Of a stretch of 10,598 bases of DNA, positions 1 to 7,723 are shown in pieces. Source of the DNA: Actinomycetes bacterium (GTDB taxonomy: Bacteria > Actinomycetota > Acidimicrobiia > Acidimicrobiales > Acidimicrobiaceae); NCBI GenBank assembly GCA_021844725.1, contig JAKBSX010000043.1, forward strand, positions 1 to 10,598, in the 5' to 3' direction. Numbering within the stretch: the stretch's first letter is position 1; each line of letters opens with the position of its first letter. The translations under genes were made by a program, and so were the position numbers. The notes under the pieces were generated by a model. The model made no database searches. It was not told the DNA's origin and saw nothing but the letters and a program-made list of their open reading frames with translations.

Positions 1-841
1 CACTCCAGGACCCGAGGCTGACAAGGGCGTGGCGGGGGTAGAAATCGACCCCTATCACGTCGGCCAAGCTGCGGGCGATGGTCAACGAGTCACCCTGGTC
101 GCGGGTCCGCCACCACTGGACGAGGCGCACCGGCGTGGAAGTGGGAAGGAACCCGTTGAGCACGACCGGCCGGGAAGGATCTACGGATCTAACTGCATCG
201 ACTTCCGACCGGACGAACGAGGCTGAGAGGCGCCACGAGTGCTCAATACCTAGCGGGTCAACCGCCTCGTGCTCGACCTGCCAAGCGACGACTGACTCGC
301 GGTCGCGATACCGCTCGACGATCCGTCGGGCAAAGGTGGTGCTGGCCTCGAGCAGCGACGGGTGCGTCTTCGCGGACACGACGCTGTGCTCGGGAATGGG
401 ACTGTCGAGAACGTGGTCAGGGACGAAGTATTCGGGGTAGCCGAAGCATTTGACCGGCCCGACGCAGATGATGATCTGTTTGTCGGCCGCTTCGGCTGCG
501 TCGACTTGCCAGTCTAGCTCGGAGAAATCGAAACGGCCAGGTTGCGATTCGATATGGTTCCAATACGCCGCCAGCCGGATGATGTCGAATGGGTACTCGA
601 GGAGGGAGTGCAACGCGTCAGTCGGCACCAGACCAAATGACTCCGCTTGGCGGGGACGGAAGCTGATCCCGAGCATCGTGGATAGTCCAGGTACAACCGA
701 TACACTCTGCCAGCGGTCGGTCAGAGGGCGCTCTAGGCGCTTGAGCCGCAACTCCGTGGCCAAGCTTATAGCCGCGGAGGCGATACAAATCGAACTGGTG
801 ATACCGATGCTCATTCTGTGTTTGCGTTCAGAGTGTGCCAT
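1..841 (-). CDS. Glycoside hydrolase-like TIM-barrel protein (partial, 3' end outside window)
   Basis: An open minus-strand frame of 280 codons runs off the left edge. It resembles clan-A glycoside hydrolases of the GH42/GH35/GH5 kind (family knowledge). Visible landmarks are LEYPFDIIRLAAYWNHIE (residues 81-98), PGRFDFSELDWQVDAAEAA (101-119), ICVGPVKCFGYPEYF (125-139) and WQVEHEAVDPLG (187-198). The second Glu of VEHE (residue 192) sits where the acid/base Glu of a QVENE motif would be, with His replacing Asn. The nucleophile region lies beyond or near the edge. Residues 11-28 are moderately hydrophobic and could be a membrane anchor or signal. I chose ATG at 841, which overlaps the upstream glycosyltransferase stop by 14 bases; ATG at 868 or 814 is also possible, and none has a strong Shine-Dalgarno. 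The overlap suggests one operon with the glycosyltransferase. Substrate unknown. Confidence 0.72.
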   Translation of the reverse strand, partial: MAHSERKHRMSIGITSSICIASAAISLATELRLKRLERPLTDRWQSVSVVPGLSTMLGISFRPRQAESFGLVPTDALHSLLEYPFDIIRLAAYWNHIESQPGRFDFSELDWQVDAAEAADKQIIICVGPVKCFGYPEYFVPDHVLDSPIPEHSVVSAKTHPSLLEASTTFARRIVERYRDRESVVAWQVEHEAVDPLGIEHSWRLSASFVRSEVDAVRSVDPSRPVVLNGFLPTSTPVRLVQWWRTRDQGDSLTIARSLADVIGVDFYPRHALVSLGSWS

Positions 842-2000
842 GCGGTCCAACTTGTGTTCGGGTTTCATCGGGCGCCACCAGACTAGCGACCAAGGAGGCG
901 ACCTGGCGGGCTGCCTGGGGCTTGGACAGGGACAGCGCTGAGTGTCGCATTGCTTGTAAAACATTTGGGTCGTCCTTGAGCCGAGCGATCCAATCCACGA
1001 CGTCTGCGGTCTTGGGCGTGTGCGCGCCGGCTCCAGCACGGACCACTAGCTCGGTGTTGCCTCGTTCTTGCCCAGGAAGATGTGAGGTGATGAGAAGGCA
1101 GGCGCCGCAGCAGGTCGCCTCTGCGATCGTCTGTGGCCCAGCTTTCGTGACGACCACGTCTGCGGTTCGATACCAGTCGGCCATGTTGTGCACGAACCCT
1201 TTCACCGTCAGTCTTGGCGAGCAGAGTGCCCTGAGTCGAGCCTCAAGACGGCGGTTGCGACCACAGATCGCCACGACTTCTACATCATCGAAGGCACGCG
1301 TGACGGCATCAGCGTTACGGGCGATTGGACCCGACCCTTCCGCTCCTCCGGCTAATACCACGAGAAATCGCCCGGGGCGTACCCCGAGCCGAAGTCGGAG
1401 CTCCTGTTGTTGGCGACAGGTGAGCGGCGCAGCACTGAACGCGCTGCCGACAGGGAGCCCGAAGCTATGACAACGTTGTGGAGCGATCCCATCCGTTTCG
1501 AAACGTTGCCTCACTGCCGCCGAGGGCACGACAATCCGTTCCACGAAGCCATAGTGCCAGGCTGCATGCGTGGTGACCAGGTCGGTAACCACCGTGACCA
1601 CCGGAGTTCCAACGGTATGGCGACGGACAGCCCGGACCGCTGCCGCCGTGGTAAGGGGGTGAAAGGACAGCACAACTGCTGGCTGGAGGCTCGCTATGAC
1701 TTCTGCAACTGGGCCGTCGACAAGACGCAGCCACGTCCGGCGCAGGAGTGCGGCGGCATGCTGAGAGTCACTGGCATGGTACACCGCGCCCCACGACCAG
1801 GGAGCAAGCCGTACAATCGGACCGTAGAGCCCGGCGACGTTACGGAGCAGATGAGGTGAGCGCGGCGCACTCAGTGGATCGTAGAGCAATGGGGCGAAGA
1901 CGCCGGGATACTCGGCTTTGAGCGCATCTGTAACCGCTAGGGCAGCGCTGCGATGGCCGCCGCCGGTGTCGGCAAAGAGGCATAGCACAGGAATGCTCAT
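828..2000 (-). CDS. MGDG synthase / UgtP-type glycosyltransferase (GT28-like)
   Basis: A 390-residue protein with the two-domain layout of the monogalactosyldiacylglycerol synthase, processive diacylglycerol glucosyltransferase and MurG group, which move sugars from nucleotide sugars to lipids at the inner face of the membrane. The N-terminal acceptor domain opens with FADTGGGHRSAA (residues 9-20), the family's glycine-rich signature. The C-terminal donor domain shows VVLAGGAEGSGP (214-225), ICGRNRRLEARL (245-256), VKGFVHNMADWYRTADVVV (266-284), KAGPQTIAEA (286-295) and GQERGNTELVV (310-320). Length fits the family. ATG at 2000 overlaps the permease stop in an ATGA arrangement; a start eight codons earlier would lie inside the permease gene and is less likely. 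No transmembrane segment is obvious. The lipid or other acceptor cannot be told from sequence. Neighbours suggest glycolipid or envelope-glycan synthesis (inference). Confidence 0.85.
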   Translation of the reverse strand: MSIPVLCLFADTGGGHRSAALAVTDALKAEYPGVFAPLLYDPLSAPRSPHLLRNVAGLYGPIVRLAPWSWGAVYHASDSQHAAALLRRTWLRLVDGPVAEVIASLQPAVVLSFHPLTTAAAVRAVRRHTVGTPVVTVVTDLVTTHAAWHYGFVERIVVPSAAVRQRFETDGIAPQRCHSFGLPVGSAFSAAPLTCRQQQELRLRLGVRPGRFLVVLAGGAEGSGPIARNADAVTRAFDDVEVVAICGRNRRLEARLRALCSPRLTVKGFVHNMADWYRTADVVVTKAGPQTIAEATCCGACLLITSHLPGQERGNTELVVRAGAGAHTPKTADVVDWIARLKDDPNVLQAMRHSALSLSKPQAARQVASLVASLVAPDETRTQVGPHGTL

Positions 2001-2668
2001 CGGCTGCGTTCCCTGTACTCCCACAGCCGCTCTCCGCCAAGGAGAAACAACACGAATAGCGGCACCATAACCGCCAAATCGCCAGTCGGCCCTAAGGTGA
2101 CTACCTCACCATAGCCGGGCGTTCCGACATAGAATGCAGCCCTAGTGAGCTCGACAGCGTAGCGCATGGGCATTGCCCATCCTAGAGCATTGAGCCAACC
2201 TGCCACCCCACGGAGGGGAACCACAACGCCGCTCAACACATATTGGGGCACAATCAAGAATTGGAAGACTTGCATCGCTGACCGCTGATTGGGAAGGGCG
2301 GCTACTGTCGCCAGCCCGAATGACGCCCCCAAGAGGGCACAGGCGACACACGGGGCCATTATCAACATAAGCTGGTGGAACCCTATATTCACGCCGAATA
2401 AAAGAGCAGCGAGAGCTATGCATACTCCTTGGCAGAGAGCCACGGCCGTCTCGCCTAGCACTTTGCCCGACATCAAAACCAGACGTGACACCGGAGCGAC
2501 GAAAAGCTCCCGGGCAAAATCCAGTTCGCGATCTTCGACAAGCGAGATCATGCCGGCAGCTGCGGACTGAAAAATGGTCGCCGCCAGCACGCCGGTGAAA
2601 ATTATCGGCAAACACTGCTGGTTACGCTGCGGCAGTAGAGTATACAGCGGTTCCAGGAATTTCGTCGC
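1997..2668 (-). pseudogene. ABC-2 type transporter permease, 5'-truncated
   Basis: The frame encodes most of an ABC-2 family export permease. The hallmark EDRELDFARELFVAPVSR stretch (residues 26-43 counted from TTG 2611) is followed by hydrophobic segments near 52-76, 81-106, 115-133 and 178-192. Usual family members are about 240-280 residues and have a further N-terminal membrane segment. Here the frame is open upstream only to a TGA at 2669-2671, and no ATG or GTG with a ribosome binding site is present; the only candidate is a TTG at 2611 without Shine-Dalgarno. On the other side of the junction lies a LuxR fragment on the opposite strand, so the N-terminus was probably lost by rearrangement. 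Its ATPase partner is not in the window. Translation of the remnant could still couple to the glycosyltransferase through the ATGA overlap. A functional short protein cannot be excluded. Confidence 0.7.
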
Positions 2669-2817
2669 TCACGCCCCGCGAGAGCGAAATCGTGATCCTT
2701 GCTGCCAAAGGGCTGTCAAATCAGGAGATTGCCATCAGACTTTTTATGAACCCGTCAACTGCAAAGGTGCATGTGGGCAGACCCATGGCCTAGCTTAGGA
2801 GGCGTGATCGAATATAA
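2665..2817 (+). pseudogene. LuxR-family HTH domain fragment
   Basis: Reading plus-strand codons from 2665 gives LTPRESEIVILAAKGLSNQE (from 2668) and then a recognition helix region ending in TAKVHVGRPMA. This is the C-terminal DNA-binding domain of LuxR/NarL-type regulators, known to start at LTPRE and to carry GLSN-EIA and TVK-HV. A TAG at 2791-2793 falls where family members have a Lys of M-KLG-RDR. The frame then continues LRRRDRI to a TAA at 2815-2817, so homology passes through the stop. No receiver or other N-terminal domain is present upstream; that side is the truncated permease on the other strand. I read it as a dead fragment left by a rearrangement. Confidence 0.75.
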
Positions 2818-3232
2818 CTCGGTAAAAGTTCGGACTGACAACGTTTAGCGCCACTGCCACTTGCTGCTTTGAAGCAGCCGGTGACCGCCCGTTTGACCCG
2901 AGCCTCCAGGAAGTGGACCTCGACGACGACTGACACCCAAGCAACCACCCCATTCGCTGGATGTAGAGCGACGCTGTCACGAGGGCGCAGGCAACCGCTA
3001 TCGCCGCACCCTCCGCAGCAACAATCAGCCAAAATCCTCTGCGATTGCCCGGGGATCCTGAGCGCCCAGTAGCTGGACGCTGTAGGTTGCGGGTGGCAAT
3101 AAGTGATATGACGAGTCCGGAAAATGCCACTATTGCGGCGAAGCGCAGTACGGCTGGGCCAGGTGCTGGCAATAAGCCGGAGTTGGCCTCCGGTCGCAGG
3201 ATCTCCTCGAGGACTTGTCCATCCGAAGGGTA
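2795..3232 (-). pseudogene. Small integral membrane protein, frameshifted and without a start
   Basis: The minus-strand frame has two clear hydrophobic helices, VLRFAAIVAFSGLVISLIA (near 3148-3090) and FWLIVAAEGAAIAVACALVTA (near 3031-2968). Near 2940 the plausible continuation moves to another frame, giving VSVVVEVHFLEAR, which resembles the VVVGLHFLPLA segment of small four-helix actinobacterial membrane proteins as I remember them. The change is net -1. Further downstream the reading degenerates, and the original frame stops at 2795. No ATG precedes the first helix; the only candidate start is TTG at 3172. The open frame begins directly after, and in phase with, the VOC gene's TGA. Function of the intact family is unknown to me. 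The broken frame and missing start both argue for a pseudogene. Confidence 0.5.
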
Positions 3233-3664
3233 TCAGGCACGATTCGGGTCAAACTCAAGGACCTGAGTAAGGCGGATGTTGTTGCCTGAGGGGTCTTGGA
3301 AAGACGTGTCGATTCCATACGGGTGCCTGGTGGGAGGATCGTTAAAGTGCACCCCTCGAGACGCCAGTTCTTCATAGCTGGCTTGGCAGTCATCGGTTTC
3401 GAGAAAGAGTGTACCGCCCATACCCTTGGCCACAAGCTCCGCGAGAGCGGCGCTTGACTGCTCATCGATCATCGGCGGTCCCGGGATGGGCATCAGGACC
3501 AGCCCGACCTCATTCTGTGTGGCCGGGCCAACAGATAGCCACCGGAAGTTCCACGCTTCCATGCTGACATCAGCGCGAACTTCCCAGCCGAGGGTCTGAG
3601 TGTAGAACATGAGCGCCTCGTCCTGGTCGCGGACCCAAAACTGCGCATGGCCGATCTTTATCAT
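3233..3664 (-). CDS. VOC / glyoxalase-fold protein
   Basis: A 143-residue protein of the vicinal oxygen chelate superfamily, which includes glyoxalases, dioxygenases and antibiotic-binding proteins. The start GHAQFWVRDQDEALMFYTQT (residues 5-24) is the first beta-alpha module, with His6 in the usual metal-ligand position. The second module begins at GGTLFLETDDCQASYEEL (83-100) and ends with the common FQDPSGNNIRLTQ pattern (122-134). Length is typical for a single-chain two-module member. ATG at 3664 follows GAGAGGAA at good Shine-Dalgarno spacing. The gene is intact although both flanks hold broken genes. The reaction is unknown: many such stand-alone proteins are annotated only as glyoxalase or bleomycin-resistance-like, and nothing here decides between them. 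Confidence 0.85.
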   Translation of the reverse strand: MIKIGHAQFWVRDQDEALMFYTQTLGWEVRADVSMEAWNFRWLSVGPATQNEVGLVLMPIPGPPMIDEQSSAALAELVAKGMGGTLFLETDDCQASYEELASRGVHFNDPPTRHPYGIDTSFQDPSGNNIRLTQVLEFDPNRA

Positions 3665-3917
3665 CAGGGTTCCTCTCGGTAAGTGTCGGGTTTGCTACCG
3701 CATTAGTAAGTGTAAACAGCAGAATCAAATTGACCCGCCTACAGCAATAAAAACTGACTTCCCAACAGACGATAGTTTGGAGGACTCCCTTTACACAAAG
3801 CTCCTTTTTGGGACTAGAACATCTCTAACAAAGCAGTCCAGCTAAGACCAATCATTGAGTTCCAAGGAATACAACTTGATACTTTAGATCCTCCCAATTC
3901 AAATCACGAGTCTTAGA
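3665..3917. other. Intergenic region between divergent VOC gene and EAL-DICT pseudogene
   Basis: This stretch carries the 5' region of the VOC gene and the sequence before the EAL-DICT remnant. It is clearly more AT-rich than the block to its left. The octamer GTAAGTGT occurs twice in direct orientation, at 3679-3686 and 3706-3713 (27-base period), just upstream of the VOC start. This could be a tandem regulator site, but two 8-mers can arise by chance. I see no coding signal or terminator. Confidence 0.4.
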
Positions 3918-5191
3918 TTGGATAAACTAACTTCGTACGTTAAAAATCCTGAAGCGGAATCAATCGTGGCTGACGATCTAACTATAAGTTTCGATGATCT
4001 ACTTATCCGAGATTTTTGCAGCCTTTATACCAACCAATTCTTGACCTTTCCAGCCAACAAACAGTGGAAGTTGAGGTGTTGGCGCGTTCGAACACAATGT
4101 TAATCCTGACGCTGCATTCCAGCTAGCGAGACGACTAGGCCGGATAGCCGAACTGGATATGACATGCCGAAATGCCGCTATAGATGTCGCCATAAACACA
4201 GGATTGCCCGAAAACTTCGCACTTTTTGTCAACTTGGAACCATCCACGATTACCGCAGAATCAGCTCGGCAACTCGTGGAACTCACCCAGGGAAAGCTCA
4301 ATCTGGTAGCAGAGATCAATGACAGGGAGCTCATGTCCCGGCCTGCAGAGTTGACCAAAACTGTAAACCAGCTTTGCGCTGCCAACTGTGTCGTTGCTCT
4401 TGATGATGTTGGAGCAGAGCCGGATTCATTGGCCATGCTTCCACTGGTTGATTCAGCAGTAGTCAAACTTGATATCTCCCTGATTCCCCGCTAGCCCGAT
4501 GCAAGGCAGGCTGCGATTTTCACTGCGGTCACGGCCGATGCGGAACGAACCGATGCAGTGGTCCTGGCGGAAGGGGTGGAAAATGAATTTGATTTGGACC
4601 AGGCCATGGCTCTTGGAGCATCCCTGGCCCAGGAATGGCTATTCGGGCGTCCAGGTCCGCTTGAAAAATACACTTCTCCAGAGAAGCTCGTAATTTCCCA
4701 GCAATTTCCTATTCCGATCCCCAATTCTCCTTTTGAAGCTGTCGATAGATCGAAGCTGAATTAGCTAAAAAAGGGCTACTACTTGGCATATCGCATCATC
4801 TAGAGAGCCAGGGGCTGCACCTTCAAAACTACCCGTCATTCTGAGCACTTTCCAAAGCGCTAAGCAATTCACCCCGGATACAGGTCGCCGATATTCGCTC
4901 CTTGCTAAGAGAGGTCCTTTGGTGGCAGCCCTGGGAGAAAACATGTCGGCTGAACCCCTGCCGGATATCCGTGGAATCGACCTGACTGTAAATGATCCAC
5001 TTGTCGACGGGTGGGTTGTTGTAGTTGTGGGGACCCATTATCATGGGGCACTTATTGCTAAAGATCTTGGCGACACCGGGTCCATAGAGGACCGAGACCG
5101 CCGATTTGCCTACGTGGTTACCCGTAGCTCCGATACAGTTCTTGCTGCCGCCCGGAGCCTGCTCCAAAAACTTGCTCCAAATTACTCGTAG
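3918..5191 (+). pseudogene. c-di-GMP phosphodiesterase (EAL) with C-terminal DICT sensory domain, multiply disrupted
   Basis: The remains of a full-length gene can be followed through three frames. The frame at 3918 (possible GTG start at 3966) reads ADDLTISFDDLLIRD. A shift in the T-run near 4013-4017 leads to LQPLYQPILDLSSQQ and VEVEVLAR. A shift near 4087 leads to FEHNVNPDAAFQLARRLGRI, then the EAL core. A TAG at 4492-4494 follows KLDISLIPR, after which the same frame continues to VVLAEGVEN and GASLAQEWLFGRPGP. Shifts near 4748 and 4829 lead to KKGLLLGISHHLESQG and then LPVILSTFQSAKQFTPDTG, finishing with a DICT-like domain (WVVVVVGTHYHGALIAKDLG, RRFAYVVT) to the TAG at 5191. EAL catalytic positions (EVLAR, NLEP, AEI, DD, KLD, AEGVE, Q) remain, so loss looks recent. 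Intact proteins of this kind hydrolyse c-di-GMP in the cytoplasm. No single polypeptide with the whole domain can now be made. Confidence 0.85.
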
Positions 5192-5557
5192 GCATCTCCG
5201 ACGTCGGCGCGAAAATCTGAGTTCGAACACTTTCCATCCATTGGTATTGAAAAAGTATAAATGCCGATTCTCTCACCAGATCTCATTGTGAGTCGGTTAT
5301 AAAATAGCGAAACCATCGTTGCATAAACTCAAACTGCTAATCCGCCAATACATCGGATCTGTTTCTCTGTAATCTGTAAAGAAACTTCAAAGTGAGCGGT
5401 AAACGAATGTACCGGATCAGCACCGAACTGACCAAGACCAGGGTTAAGTATCAAAAGACAGCAATTCAGCTAAGAATCCCATAAGTCACACGGCGCAGCT
5501 ACGACGTCGATCCCGGCCTACATTATTTCAAAGTCCGAGAGCAATTAAGAACAGAGC
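5192..5557. other. Intergenic region without recognised gene
   Basis: These 366 bases separate the EAL-DICT remnant from the phosphodiester glycosidase gene. Only very short frames occur (for example a 25-codon ATG frame from 5408), with no family resemblance or good Shine-Dalgarno. The promoter of the following gene presumably lies here, but I could not identify convincing -35 and -10 boxes. No convincing terminator hairpin was seen after 5191. Confidence 0.4.
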
Positions 5558-6676
5558 ATGAACAAATCATACACTAGATCATTTACGAAGTATTTAACCT
5601 CTAATCTCAGCTATAAAGCGGTTCTCTCCGCTGTTGCACTGGCTTTATGCTCATGTTCTTCGACCATGGCTGCTGGATCTGCTTCAAACGCCGGGACACG
5701 TCAATCCAGTCGGACAACCCTCACTACAACTCTTCCGTCTACCACTACCACAACGTCGCTTCCTAACTGTCCAACCAGTGCTTTAACGCCATGCAGCCCT
5801 CAGATACTGCCCTCACCTTCGCCAATTACGCCATTCAACCCAAAAGCAGGCTCAACCCAGGGTATATGGAAACCCTCCGGTCGGATGGTGAACGGGCATG
5901 CGGCGGTGTTCGAGACAACTTTGATACCGCCAGGAGGTACAGCACCTGCCGGAATTGCATGGATGGACACTGGCTTGCTTTCTGCAAGGTTGTACTCTGG
6001 ATCCGTAAGCCCCGGGAAAGGGCCGTACACCTACACCGCACCAATTCAGCCCAAGCAGTCAGCTTCATTGGTCGCCGCATTCAACGGCGGATTTATGATG
6101 AGCGTAGCTCAGGGTGGCTACTATACCGAAGGACAAACGGTATTTCCACTTAAAAATGGTGCTGCCTCGCTGGTAATATATTCGAACGGAAGTATCGATA
6201 TTGGACCGTGGGGGTCCGGACCGGGCTTCACTTTGTCAGCAAATGTTGTGAGCGTCCGTCAAAATTTATCCCCTTTGGTGGTAAATGGAGCTCCAACACC
6301 ACTTGCTTCAAGTTCCGATTGGCAAATATGGGGTGCTACTTGCTCCAAGACATCATGTACTGGCCCTGGCATTGAGCACCAGTGGAGATCCGGTATCGGC
6401 ATGACCGCAGATGGTGCGGCAGTGTACGTAACTGGGCCGTCCCTTGATCCGCTCCAACTAGCCCAACTTCTTGTACGAGCTGGAGCTATCAGCGCAATGC
6501 AGCTGGACATAAATCCCGATTGGCCTGATTTTGCTACATATAATCCATCGGCGCCAAACGGACTTGCCTCAGCTAAAAATGGAACCAAACTTCTACCCAA
6601 TACAGTTCAAGGCCCCTGGACCTTCTTTGAACCTACTTGGGCCCGAGATTTCTTTACAATGTCCGCTCGAAAATAA
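5558..6676 (+). CDS. Exported phosphodiester glycosidase-domain (NAGPA) protein
   Basis: A 372-residue secreted protein. A basic N-terminus and hydrophobic stretch (about 21-31) form a signal peptide. Cys33 follows LCS, a near-lipobox with an unusual Cys at -2, so it may be a lipoprotein, or it may be released after the nearby MAAG. Residues 50-68 are a Thr/Ser-rich linker (TTTLPSTTTTTS). The domain at about 105-365 matches the phosphodiester glycosidase fold (Pfam NAGPA, formerly DUF2233): VAAFNGGFM (172-180), GGYYTEGQ (186-193), RQNLSPLVVNG (234-244), RSGIGMTADG (277-286), VTGPSLDPLQLAQLLVRAGA (291-310) and AMQLDINPDW (313-322). Known members remove sugar residues from phosphodiester-linked glycans, so an extracellular envelope or exopolysaccharide substrate is likely but unproven. 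ATG at 5558 has only a weak purine-rich upstream stretch. No operon partner on this strand. Confidence 0.85.
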   Translation: MNKSYTRSFTKYLTSNLSYKAVLSAVALALCSCSSTMAAGSASNAGTRQSSRTTLTTTLPSTTTTTSLPNCPTSALTPCSPQILPSPSPITPFNPKAGSTQGIWKPSGRMVNGHAAVFETTLIPPGGTAPAGIAWMDTGLLSARLYSGSVSPGKGPYTYTAPIQPKQSASLVAAFNGGFMMSVAQGGYYTEGQTVFPLKNGAASLVIYSNGSIDIGPWGSGPGFTLSANVVSVRQNLSPLVVNGAPTPLASSSDWQIWGATCSKTSCTGPGIEHQWRSGIGMTADGAAVYVTGPSLDPLQLAQLLVRAGAISAMQLDINPDWPDFATYNPSAPNGLASAKNGTKLLPNTVQGPWTFFEPTWARDFFTMSARK

Positions 6677-6802
6677 TCAATCAAGAAAACAAAACCGACT
6701 GGCAACCGCAATTTTCTCATCGAAACTAGGGTTTGAAGCAATATACAATGCAGGGCTACAGAAATATTATGCCGTCAAAAACTCTATTTGAATCCTTATA
6801 AA

Positions 6803-7723
6803 TCAACTGGCTTTTATACGCTTGGCGGCATACATATCTTGGTCTGCCCGACTAATGCAAAGGTCTGGGTCTTCACCAACGCACGCAAGGTATGAACCGA
6901 CGCTCGCCTCCACCGTCACCCAAACCCCACCAGCTAAAATAGGCTCGGACACTGCTGCTCCTATCCTGGCGACAAAAGCTGGCAACTGATCTTCAGAGAT
7001 CCTGGGAATAAGTACAGCAAATTCATCACCGCCTAAGCGGCCAACTACCGCACCCTTCCTAGTGACAGAAAGCAACCGGTTTGAGATTCTCTGTAATATT
7101 TCGTCCCCCACGGCGTGACCATACTTATCGTTTATTGGCTTAAATCTATCAAGATCGAGGTATAGCACCCCAACTTTGCGTACCCCTTTGGAGCCAGGAC
7201 GAGGCCTCAGAGAATTCCTCAGGTGATTGTAAAATGATCTTCTATTATTTAGGCCGGTGAGAGGATCTTGAGATGCCTTGCGGATGAGGTCAATCTCTGC
7301 CGCTTTACGGCGGGAAATATTTAAATGGGAAACTAATACCCCGCTACCTAACGAAGTCATTCTCATCAAATACCATCTACTGGCTTCCGGAGAAGCGCAG
7401 GGATATTCAAATTCCCTTTCGACAGCCCTGCCGCTGAGTACGTCATTCAATGCGTCGACGACCATTCCTGCTTCAATACAGCCGCTCTCAACTGCTTTAT
7501 TACACACCGTAAAATAGTTGATGCCAACACCTAGAGTCGATTCGTCACCGCCATTGTCGCGCCCGAATGTCTTCCAGGCATAATTAACAGCTACAATCGT
7601 GCCGAAACTATCAAGAATTGCAGTTGCATCAGGCATAGCATCAAGAAGACTCCCTGGACCGATGTCTTCAATCGACAAAGCTTCGCCTTGATTAACTTCT
7701 GTCAACCTGAACCTCTCACCCAT
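6803..7723 (-). CDS. PAS-GGDEF diguanylate cyclase
   Basis: A 306-residue cytoplasmic protein with no membrane segment. A PAS-type sensor occupies about residues 25-135 (MPDATAILDSFGTIVAVN at 30-47, EYPCASPEASRWY at 107-119, VSHLNISRRKAAE at 131-143). A complete GGDEF domain follows at about 148-306: DPLTGLNNRRSF (153-164), YLDLDRFKPINDKYGHAVGD (188-207), GRLGGDEFAVL (228-238) and ADQDMYAAK (293-301). The exact GGDEF motif and metal-binding Asp190 predict c-di-GMP synthesis from GTP. The allosteric RxxD inhibitory site five residues before GGDEF reads RKGA (222-225), so product inhibition through that site is probably lost. ATG at 7723 is chosen because AGGAG lies five bases upstream; a TTG at 7747 lacks this. 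It converges with the glycosidase gene across 126 bases. Input signal unknown. Confidence 0.92.
   Translation of the reverse strand: MGERFRLTEVNQGEALSIEDIGPGSLLDAMPDATAILDSFGTIVAVNYAWKTFGRDNGGDESTLGVGINYFTVCNKAVESGCIEAGMVVDALNDVLSGRAVEREFEYPCASPEASRWYLMRMTSLGSGVLVSHLNISRRKAAEIDLIRKASQDPLTGLNNRRSFYNHLRNSLRPRPGSKGVRKVGVLYLDLDRFKPINDKYGHAVGDEILQRISNRLLSVTRKGAVVGRLGGDEFAVLIPRISEDQLPAFVARIGAAVSEPILAGGVWVTVEASVGSYLACVGEDPDLCISRADQDMYAAKRIKAS

Noticed and set aside
29..941. Several plus-strand open frames of 65-163 codons
   Set aside because: They lie opposite the glycoside hydrolase frame, which has clear family motifs; the plus frames have no recognisable domains and Arg/Ser-rich antisense composition.
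835..1859. Plus-strand frames of 211 and 150 codons
   Set aside because: They are antisense to the glycosyltransferase, whose motifs are unmistakable.
4829..5230. 133-codon minus-strand frame
   Set aside because: Antisense to the DICT part of the pseudogene, which has a clear domain-like reading on the plus strand.
5408..5485. 25-codon ATG frame before the glycosidase gene
   Set aside because: Too short and without recognisable features or a good ribosome binding site.
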